Shown: positions 49,501 to 58,994 of the stretch, piece by piece | Layout: every line of letters starts with the position of its first letter | How positions within the stretch are numbered: position 1 is the first letter of the stretch | DNA from: Orobanche coerulescens | Taxonomy: Eukaryota; Streptophyta; Magnoliopsida; Lamiales; Orobanchaceae | Direction of reading: 5' to 3' | Length of the DNA: 64,000 nt | NCBI GenBank assembly: GCA_033398695.1 | Contig: CM065802.1 | Coordinates: forward strand, 81,330,096-81,394,095 | Program-made: the position numbers and the translations under genes | The notes under the pieces: generated by a model | The model's database searches: none | Told to the model about the DNA's origin: nothing | What the model saw: only the letters and a program-made list of their open reading frames with translations

Positions 49501-49948
49501 TGGGATTTCTTTTTAGGTTCTTGGAGTATCGAGCTTGTAGCGGTCGTGAAGAGATGAGCTTCCCGGAGGATACTGGCTAGGATATGTTTATTTCCATTAA
49601 GTTTCGTGATTGGTTCTTGTATTCCGCTGCTAGAGTATCTTTATGGTTGGTCTTTTTCCGCTGCGTGAGTATTTTGAAATGCTCTTTCAAGATGTCATAG
49701 CGAGATTACTTTGGAAATCGTTTTCTAAACTTTTGAGTGTCGGCCGTTTGGCCTTGCGATTTCAAATGAGTTCTTATAACAGTTTTTGATAAATGGATTT
49801 TATAAGTCTTTGTGCATTTTTAAAGATAGTACCGTCGTTGGCCTCTTGGGCATTTGTAAATGTTTTGTGAAAATTCTTTTAGCCTTGTGGGTTCCATCTC
49901 GGGGCCCACGGCGCTGTAATATTTCCAGTTAAATCTGGGGGTGTTACA
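46528..49948 (+). repeat. LTR3 of the multimer
   Basis: The uninterrupted 3,421 bp copy, showing the empty sites of both CACTA insertions. It has lost about 119 bp near 47585, between two TATGTTGA direct repeats present in LTR1 and LTR2. Palindrome array 46832-47222, TATA 47235-47241, tandem repeats 48655-48980. Confidence 0.9.
46832..47222 (+). promoter_or_regulatory. TTACGTACGTAA palindrome array, LTR3
   Basis: Same array as LTR1 and LTR2, ending 13 bp before TATAAAA (47235-47241). Confidence 0.65.
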
Positions 49949-51532
49949 GAATATGGTATCGGAGCTTAGGTTGAGAAAACCTAGGCATTTGGGTCGAATT
50001 GGGTCGTGTTTTTGTTGCGTCATTCGAGTTGTCGATTGACAAATATTAGAGCCGTGAGTCTTTGTTGTTCACTCAGGCTTGTGCGTTATTCGATTTTCCA
50101 GTATCGTACTGGGCTTGTTATAACTTTTCCAAATGGTGTTAACGAGATTCTCTGGAATGAGATGTATTGTGTTCTTGAGTCGAACTGATTTGGCAAACGT
50201 GTGTTTTGAAAATATCTGTGTCGAGTATTTTCTAGAGTTGAGACATGTGCCAGTATCACGGGGAATCGTCGGCTTCACGATCTGTAAGTATTTGGATGTT
50301 TTGAATTTCATTGAGATTTATTGTCGTTCTAAGTTGATAAGTTTTGAGATTCAGTAGAATATTATGCGTTACAGTATGAGATGTCAGAGTGAGACAGGAT
50401 TGATGATCTTGAGAAACTATGATTTTGGAAATCAGTATGTTCGGTAGATTTTGGAACGGAATTGTACATTTGGGAGAAGGTTGTGGATGGTTGAGAAAAA
50501 CATGTAGTCATGATAGATCATTTTGTGATACATGAAACCGCTTTTGAACATTTGAAAATGATACTTTTCAAAATGAATGTTTCACAGATGTTTTACGGAA
50601 AATAATTTTTGGGCCGAGACCCAATCGATTTTGAAATAGTTTTGTAACTCAGGACTTGGAGTCCGAAAAGAGTTTTCTACTTTTTAAACTTCTTGTAATG
50701 CGGAACGAGATACGGGCGGAGACCCTAATGTTTCAAAAGGCTTTTTCTTGTTTTCTAAAACTCCCGAGATTTGTAAAACACTTTACCAATCGTTTACCTA
50801 TGTTATTTCCGCCTTTCGAGGCTTTGGTTTACTTGTTCAAATGGAACTTCTCGGGAAGTCTTTCGCTGTGTTTGATTTGTTGATTTGTTTCAATGTTTTG
50901 TCATATCATATTTGAGGTGATCCAGGATGGGTAAATGGTTGACGTTGCGAGTCATACATGGAAAAGGAGTTTTATCGGAGTCTATATATTGAGGTTTTGG
51001 AACTCGATCGTGTGGTTTCCGTTGGAATGTCAATGGATTTGGCGACAAGCCGAAGTGGTATACAGGAGTATGGATATGAACAAGCATTTGCATAAATTCC
51101 ATTTTATTTAATCGTGTGTATTTGAAAAGAATTTTTATCGAGAACTTGACACGAGCGAGCCGGTTGGTTCGAAAATTGATTTTGCAGTCTTACCAAAAAA
51201 TTTATGTTTTGAGTTGTGAAAATTTTGAAAGAATTCTCGAAAATTTGTCTTTTGACAAGACCATATGATTTCAAACTGGTTTTGAAAATGTGATTAATAA
51301 CCATACGCATTTAGTGTATATTACATATCATGGTGAAGTTGTGAGTGTGACTCACGAACTGGATAATATATCGATGCGGAACGAGGAATAGGGATCCGAA
51401 CCTTCGTATGGTCGTTTGGTTATGCAAGGATGATCGATTGATTTATCGGATAAGAGAAATATGTCGTGTGTTGTAGAATCATGTACATAATGTAATTTTG
51501 GAACTTTGGATTTTGTGAAACCGGGATATATG
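49949..51532 (+). mobile_element. Multimer internal region 3, cut by LARD-D
   Basis: The first 1.58 kb of a third internal region (primer site variant TGGTATCGGAGC at 49954-49965). It corresponds to 19680-21263 of internal1. It stops inside 'gggatatatg' where LARD-D starts; the rest should lie beyond the right edge. Confidence 0.85.
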
Positions 51533-53437
51533 TGTAATATCCGCAATTTCGGATTTCCGGTAATTTTTTTTTCGGCGGAGGTCCGGTTATACGACTCGCT
51601 TGGCACCGTCTCGTCATTCTGAGAATGATTAATTCTGCACTTGTTGTCATCCGAGTTCGTTTCGGTATCGTTTTGTTGAGTTTCGAGCTTTTTAGCGACT
51701 TTTCCGCACTTGAGCTCGATTCTTGCGAATCTCGTCCGAAACTGTTGTTTCGAGTTTCTCATAAGTTTATTTAATGTTATTATTCATGTTGCGAGCTTTG
51801 GTTTGGTGTTTCGATCGCGTATCGTGATTTTCGGACGTTTTGGGCCATTTTCGTAATTTCCCAAAGTTTTGGGTAATTACTTCCGTTGTCGAATTCCGAG
51901 CCTTCGGGTGGTCAGAATCGTGTGTTCTCTTAGCTCTTAGATTCGTCTTAGTTTTGAGTACGTCGTAACCGTATCATCGATTCGTATTCAGGTTCGGGTT
52001 TCGGGGTCGTTCGGGCCATCAGAGTTGGCCCCCGACCGAGTCACGGCCGGGCAATCTGGGCCCAGGCCGGCACTGGACGAGTCACGGCCGGTAGTGCTCG
52101 GCAGCTTCTGGCCGAGTCACGGCCGGTAGTGCTCAGCGGCTTCGGCCGGCGGGCCGTCACGTGGGCAGCGGCACATGCCGCGAGGCGCGGCACACTCGTG
52201 CATTTTTGGCCAAGCCGATCAGACGGTGCCGCGGCACACGCCCGGCCGCTTGCCGACCACCGGGAGCCATTTTTGGCCACGTGCGCGGCACACTCATTGG
52301 CTGGGCGCGGCACCGTGTCGGCTATTTAAGGCCCAACAATCGTTTTCTTCGCCATTTTTCTCCTTCTTCCCATTCTCTTCCGCGACTGGAGTTGTTCTTA
52401 TCATGGAGAGATGTTGTTGGTAAACAAATCCATGAAGTTTTGGAGTTCATATCATCAATCATCCATCCTATAACATCCTTTGATCGAGCGAATCAGGTCA
52501 GATTTTCTAGAAATCTAATTTTGGGGATTTTGGGTATTTTGTTCGATTTCGTCCGTTTAATCCGATTTAACTTAGGATTGTGATGGATTGATGATTATTT
52601 AGATGTACTGTATCATTTCCCTTGTTATTCCATGGTAGGATCGTATCGATTCGTTGTTTTGGTCGAGTTCTTGATCGACGCCTTGAAGGTGTCCGGTAAA
52701 ATGTCATAGAGGGGTTTTCGGGCGTTCTTCGATTATTCTTCCTCGTATGATCGATGATTTATTGATTATATGTTGTTAGGGTCGAATTCTAGTGAAGAAC
52801 TCGAGTCGGAACCCTTCCGTTTGTTGTCTTCTTCGGGGTCCGAGCTTCCCGGTCGAACCGTGTTCTTCGGAGCGTTTGGTAGCGGTTAGTAAGGCAAGTA
52901 TCTTACTATACGACTTGTATCTTGCGACTAGTAATTATGTATGAGATGTGTGATGATTTTGCTTGCCTTCGTAATTATGTTCCGTTTGAGTTGGTTGTGT
53001 TTTCCGTAATTTGAAGGCTTTGCGATAATATTGTTATATTAGTATACGTGTTAGGCGTTGTGCCATTTGTGCAGGATTGCGCCGTACATATGGGACGGTT
53101 GTACCCTTGGTCGTGTAATGTAATGTGTACCGAACGTGTGTTATGTTGGATATTTGTCGTTGATTGACGATAGTTGTTGCGAGTGTTGAGATTGTGTTAT
53201 GTGCAGGTGATGTACGATTTTGTGGTGATCAATGTGATTGATCAATTGTGCTCATTGTTGTATATAATGTGAATGTGAATATGAATATGTGTGTGACCGC
53301 TAAGTTCACTCGTGTTGGTCCAATGGGACCTACGAGGATTCGTGGCAGTGGACTACGGGGTTATAACTTAGTGAGGTACTGAGGTCCAATCGTGCTGGTC
53401 TGACGAGGCCTACGATAACGCATGGCAGTGGACCATG
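51533..53437 (+). repeat. LARD-D 5' LTR, first part
   Basis: U3 with a GC-rich array at 52036-52318 (CACGGCCGG repeats and the palindrome GTGCCGCGGCAC), a TATTTAAG box at 52323-52330, an AGTAAG/CTTACT-flanked GGCAAGTA module at 52888-52907, and the start of the tandem repeats at about 53290. Ends with CCATG, the LARD-A2 target duplication. Confidence 0.82.
52036..52318 (+). promoter_or_regulatory. GC-rich array upstream of TATA, LARD-D LTR
   Basis: Repeats of GAGTCACGGCCGG and GCGCGGCACAC type, with a perfect 12 bp palindrome GTGCCGCGGCAC, ending 4 bp before TATTTAAG. Its sequence is closer to the chromovirus LTR array at 11300-11460 than to LARD-A. Confidence 0.55.
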
Positions 53438-56210
53438 TGTAATATCCGCAATTTCGAATTTCGGTAATTTTCTTTTTCGGCGGAAGTCCGTTTTGACGAC
53501 TCGCTCATGACCGTTTCGTCATTTCGAGAATGATTAATTCTGCACTTTTTGTCATCCGAGTTCGTTTCGATGTCGTTTTGTTGAGTTCCGTGCTTTTTAG
53601 CGACTTTTCCGCACTTGAGCTCGATTCTTGCGAATCTCGTCCGAAACTGTTGTTTCGAGTTTCTCACAAGTTCATTTAATGTTATTATTCATGTTGCGAG
53701 CTTTGGTTTGGTGTTTCGATCACGTATCGTGATTTTCGGACGTTTTGAGCCATTTTTGTAATTTCCCAAAGTTTGGGGTAATTACTTAGTTGTCAATTCC
53801 GACACTTGGATGGTCGGAATCGTGTGTTCTCTTAGTGCTTGGATTCGTCTTTGCGAGTACTTCGTAACCGTATCTTCGATTTTTACTCGAGTTCGGGTTT
53901 CGGGTCGTCAAGACGTCGGAGTAGCCACGGCCGAGTCACGGCCGGGCGAGGCTGGCTTTGGCGAGTTACGGTCGTAAGGTGCGATTCTGGCCGTAAGGTG
54001 TGCGAGTTACGGCCGTAAGCGTGATCGAATGCGGCCGTCTGGCCAGGCGGATTTTGGCCGATTACTGGCCGTAATGTGTGCGATTACGGTAGTAAGTGTC
54101 CATTTAGTCTTTGGCGATTTTGACGAATGCAGTTACGGCAATAAGGCTGCCGAGTACGGCCGTAAGGGACCGAGTTACGGCCGTAAGGCTGCGATTCTGG
54201 CCGTAACCTGCCGGCTATATATAGCACAGCTCGGCGATTTCATTTCTACGCGATTTTTCTTCCTTTTCGGCGTGCGGCGGAGGCTCGGGAAATCGAGTTC
54301 TTGGCCGATTCTAATCATTTCCAAGTCATTTTGGAAGATTCTTGTGGATTATATCATCATCCAATCCATGTTCTTCGTCAAATCAAGGTATATTCTTGAG
54401 TTTGCTTCAAGTTGACTTTTGGAGAAATTGTTCTTGATTTCGTTTCTAATCCGATTTTGATACATCGATTGGTGTAGTATGATGTTATTAATCGTGTTCT
54501 ATGGGTTGTATATCCATATATCGAGTTTGTTTAACTCGATTGACGATTCAAGTGTTCTTGGGAATTATTGAACATTTAGTGTTCGATTAAATGTCCCAAT
54601 GAGTTTCCCTTCGATAGTTTGTTGGGATTTCCGTTGTTTTGGCCTTGATTCTCGTCGTAACCATGTGTTATTGTTCCTTCCGGAGGTTTATAGGTGTTCG
54701 AGGATTCCGATGTTGAATCCCGTTGGTGATTGATGATTCGTGTAGTGTTATTCTCGTAATACTCGTGGTGCTATCGCGTTCTTGATGGTGTTCGGGCGTT
54801 CGGGGCTATTCGACCGCGTCCTATTCGTCGTCTCGTTGCGATCGTAATTTCGAGGCAAGTACCTTGCCCATACTATTCTTGTTTTATGGATATGATAATT
54901 AGTGATCGTCTAAATGTGGTTGTTTGGTCGTTTGAATTGAACTTTCAAAAGATTCGGTTTAGCCTTGTTAAAGGCTTGCTTTCAAAACGCGTGTGTTTTG
55001 TGAATGGCGTGGTTTGTGAATAACTATGTGATTTCTATGTATATGCTTGGTGTTAATGTTGCACTTGGCATTGTGTGTGAACGTATATTATTTCATTTCG
55101 GTGTGTTGTGGATTGACGTGGTGTTTTGCTAAGTGTTTGATGCCTCTGGGCGAATTATTTGAATATCCTTGATGTGATAAGTTATTTGTGTGAATGTGTG
55201 GATATGGTTGAAGGTCTACGGTGACACATGGCACGTGATCATGTGATCAGGATGCAACAAGTGATTGATCCAACCGTGAGAGCCTGAGATAATCTACGGT
55301 GGCACATGGCATGCGATCATGTGGCCAGGATGCAACAAGCGATTGATCCAACCGTGAGATGTGTGTGATTTGTTTCGCTAGCCAGCTCGGGAGGGTCCTT
55401 CGAGGCCTCGAGTGGGATGTCGGTGGTAGCGTCCGGTCTGGCGATGCGCGTGCGTGATTATGTTTTGTTGATTTTTCGTCCGTTGAGGACACGTGATGTT
55501 GGGCTCGCCTGTGAATTATTGTCGGTTTTCTATTTGTGAAAACAAAACCTTTGAAATGTGACCCTGTTGATTTTTGGAAAGATAAGGATTTGAAAATCCT
55601 AAGTTGTTTTCTATCAAAACTCTCGATGGCATTTAAACGGTTTTATAAATTGTTTTTCCTTGATTTGTGACCTTTCGGTTTTATAATATTTTACCAAACT
55701 CTTGCCTCGGGAAGTACTTTTCGTCACGTTTGAAACTTTGAGGATTCTTGATTATTATTGTTCTTGGAATGTGAATTGTATGGCTCGTATTTGCACTTGT
55801 ACTTGCACTAGCAAAAGCGGTGGAGTTTGCTAACCCCAGTATTCGGGGTGGATGTCTATTTTTGCATTCAGGTTTTGGGAGCATAGCACAGGGTCGGCGC
55901 GAAGGATGATGAAAGATGAACGATACTAATCACACGAGGTTCCGTTGATGTCGTATTGGTCCAGTTGTATTTTCTTTTCCGCTGCGGTATCTTTTCCCCG
56001 TTGTACGGGAGTTTATTGTATTTTGACCCCTGCGTGGGTATGTGTTTGGAATTGAGTTGTATGTTATTATTGAAAGACCAAGTCGGTCTACTGAGTCATT
56101 TTAGCCTTAAAGGCGATGTTTAGATGTTTGATTTTAGTTATCAGCCTGGTAGATCCTCGAGGAGAGGGTCTACGGCGTGTAATATCCCTGAATGGATTGG
56201 GGGTGTTACA
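53438..56210 (+). repeat. LARD-A2 5' LTR
   Basis: In order: TGTAATATCCGC start, array 53930-54208, TATATATA 54216-54223, GGCAAG-TAC-CTTGCC hairpin 54854-54868, tandem repeats about 55225-55360, double stem-loop 55809-55846 (slightly decayed), then GGGGGTGTTACA. Confidence 0.93.
53930..54208 (+). promoter_or_regulatory. TTACGGCCGTAA palindrome array, LARD-A2 5' LTR
   Basis: About ten copies of the palindrome TTACGGCCGTAA and decayed variants (perfect at 54007-54018), ending 8 bp before a TATATATA box at 54216-54223. Likely U3 promoter sites, by position. Confidence 0.65.
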
Positions 56211-58994
56211 GAATGGTATCGGAGATTAGGTTGTGAAAACCTAGGCTGTCGGGTCAGTGGTGTCTGTTGAGTTTTGTCTTGTCGGATTTTGTCCGACTAA
56301 GTCGTGTCGCGACGCGTCGTCTGAGTTTGTTGGTCGTGATTAGTATCGTGGGCGATCATCATCTTCGTGCGACTTGTGGCTGTAAGTCTCCCTTCTTTGT
56401 GTTGTGCCTCGTGTGTCACGAGCTATTTTATGATTATTTGATTAGTGACGGAATCCTCTTATGGATTTTGATTTCTTGATATGTGGTTATTTGACTCTCA
56501 TATTTCGTTCATATGAGGAGTAGTATTGCTCGATTGTGTATGTTTAACCGTATTTCTTTTATCCGCTGCGTGAGTTCTTTTGTAATGACTTTCGGTATTT
56601 TACCGACTGAGTTTTATTTCGAAAACCGATTCCCTTAACCGAGTTTTTGGCATTATGGCCTTGATCGTTTTGGCGAAATTCTTATGACGGTATTTAGCAT
56701 TTTGTAAATGGCTTTTGTGAGTTTTTGAAACATTACGTCATCGGCCTTTTTGGCATTTTTGTAAATGGTTTTTAGTCTGGTGGGTTCGGCGTGGGACCAC
56801 GGCGCTATAATGTTCGTGTAACTACTGCAATTTTTTTGGGCATTCTAGCCCATTGAATTATCCTTGAAAACCTTGAGTATCTTAGAAAATTCAAATTCGA
56901 GACGTACTTTTAAAACGAATTATTTTCTTGCGGTGTTTTTAAGGTGCTTTCTAATGCCGCAATACATTTCAAAAATTTTCCGATTGAGGACCAAAAACAT
57001 TTTGAGATATTCTCAAATGCGATTGCTCGAGACCAATTCGAATATTTTTGAAAGTTTTTCACTAAAAGAAAGGTGTCCTCATTTTTGTTCAAACGCAAGA
57101 TGATTTCAAAGTCTCGAAAATGATGTTTGTTCAACTTTTTGTAAAATGATACTCATGATCAACTCGTGTTTCCAAACTGTCTTCAAAAGGTGGTTTTCGT
57201 TTTAAAACCTATCATTCCTGTTTGTAGTCCAGGAATGTGTGTATGATATTCACACTGTTGTTAGGATGTTAGCTCCCGAGTATGATGGAATTGGTGGTGT
57301 GAACGTTGAGTCGTTCGCCATGCATATGTTTTTGTTGTCCCTTTGTGGGAGGTGTGATGACGATCTTTAATGTTGTCATTTCGTGGTGACTTGCGTGTTA
57401 TCGCACCTGTGTGAGATGTTAAAGCTTGGGTTTGTACGTTTCTGTACATGTGTGATTGTTTCACGATGTTTGTAATTATGTGCTAGTTATTGTTCGGGCC
57501 GTTAAGGTTGCCGAACGATACCGTCGTTGCTGTATTGTTTGTGTGTGTATTACTTTACGATAGAAATCGTTGTATATGATATGTGTTATGATTGTTTGTT
57601 GTGCTGAGTTGGCATCTCTGCTATGTTGTTTTGCGACGTTATGCCCTATTATATCTAGCATTTTGTATTTTCGGTATGCCGAGCTGAGACGTTTCAACCG
57701 TGATGTGCTGGGGCATGCACGTGTAAATTGTCCTTCTCGTCGGTAACACATTTCGAGTGCAGACTCGAGAGACACCGAATTCAGTTTTGCGAATTGGCTA
57801 CCGAGACTTTCGGAGTTTGCGCTTCAGCACCGTTATCAGGATCGGCTCTGAGAGGCCCATAGGAGATTTCTCTGTCGGTGGCTTTTTGTGTTGTTACCTT
57901 GTTTCCGTTATTGTGAGTTGTGGGGACGACTTTCTTTTAGGAAAGGTCGAATATAATACCCGTACTATTTTTGGCTTCTATATTTTCTCTTTCTCCAGTC
58001 TATCGATTCGCCCGTGTTCGTTGATACTGACTGAACTTGTTCTGTATTTCGGTTTCATCGTCCGAACGAGCTGTGATCTTGTTTTGGGTCGATCTGGTTA
58101 TCGCTGTAACTTTTCCGAGTTCGGTTCGATTCTTGTGAACCTTGTTCGGAGGTAGCATCTTTTGATTCTACTAATTCTTTTATTCGAAGTGGATCGGATT
58201 TGGAACTTCTGTATTTTCGACTCTGTCGACTCGTTTATGTTCATTGACATTTTCTGAGCTTGTCCTTCCCCTTGCTTTTGCTGATCGAACGAGGGTGGTA
58301 TTATTTCGGAATTACTCGTTCGTCGTTGTGACTTTTCAATTGTTATTCCCTTTCTTGTGGATCTTATGCGAGTGTGCATCTTGTTGTTTTCACCGGATCA
58401 TGTTTTGTCTCGAGTCGAGATGTGAACCTCGGAGTTGTCGGTTGAACCTTATTGTTCTTCGTGATCCGAACATGATCGTTCGATCTTTGTTGTCTCGATC
58501 TTTGTGGTTCGATCGTTTGATTGTTCAGTTTTTGTTGATCTCGTTTCGTGATTGTTGAACATTCAGACTCCTTCGAAATTCCCTTAAGTTCGGGAAATTA
58601 GTCTCGTTTTCGATCTTCCAACCCTTGGGCGGTGGAATTCCGTATTTGTTCGGCGTGTGGATCATGTTTTGATTGATATACCGTTGGGTTGGTCAATCGT
58701 ATTGATTTTCGTTGGATGTGTTTTGTGATTGTTTGGATAATCGACTTGATTGTATTATCTGTTTGATGACGCTTGTCACTTGTTGACTTTATTATGTTCC
58801 TAACGGCGACGTTGTATTGGTCGTCGTGGAGCGTGTTTTCACGCCGTATGTCTCTTTGCGTTTCTTGCAGCGTTTCGCCGTCGGGCGCGAGTTTTCGGTT
58901 TTTGCGTATCTCGTCGAGTTTTCCTGGCAGGGTATATTGCTTCCCCCTACTTGTTTTAATTTTCGGGACGAAACTTCTTTTAAGGAGGGTAGAA
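56211..58994 (+). mobile_element. LARD-A2 internal region (non-coding)
   Basis: Contains a variant primer site (TGGTATCGGAGA, 56214-56225) and a leader with GATTAGTATCG (about 56338) and a TGTAAGTCTCCC stretch (about 56382). It then has 56530-56815, homologous to the 3' end of the multimer LTRs, then stop-rich sequence. At 57925-57965 there is a second hairpin/purine/LTR-start-like junction. It is followed by two degenerate copies of LTR U3-start sequence to about 58380. The true pre-PPT hairpin and tract end the region. Confidence 0.85.
58961..58994 (+). other. Pre-PPT hairpin and polypurine tract of LARD-A2
   Basis: TTTCG-GGA-CGAAA inverted repeat followed by CTTCTTTTAAGGAGGGTAGA directly before the 3' LTR. 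The same layout occurs at 10859-10893, 22222-22258 and (minus) 29954-29989. Confidence 0.75.

Larger units (their letters stand above)
12148..51532 (+). mobile_element. Three-LTR multimer of a non-coding LTR element
   Basis: Order: LTR1 (12148-19679), internal1 (19680-22258), LTR2 (22259-43940), internal2 (43941-46527), LTR3 (46528-49948), internal3 (49949-51532, cut by LARD-D). Subtracting nested CACTA elements and one TSD copy each, the LTRs are 3540, 3539 and 3421 bp and the internals about 2.58 kb. All units point the same way. Each internal begins with a tRNA-Met primer site; internals 1 and 2 end at the next LTR after a GTTTCG/CGAAAC hairpin. No gag or pol is recognisable. Each LTR carries a private change (CACTA1, CACTA2, a ~119 bp deletion), which argues against a simple assembly duplication. 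Confidence 0.85.

Noticed and set aside
51352..51762. A 136-residue minus-strand frame and its relative at 53410-53667
   Set aside because: It crosses the LARD-D insertion junction into LTR sequence, so it cannot be an ancestral gene.
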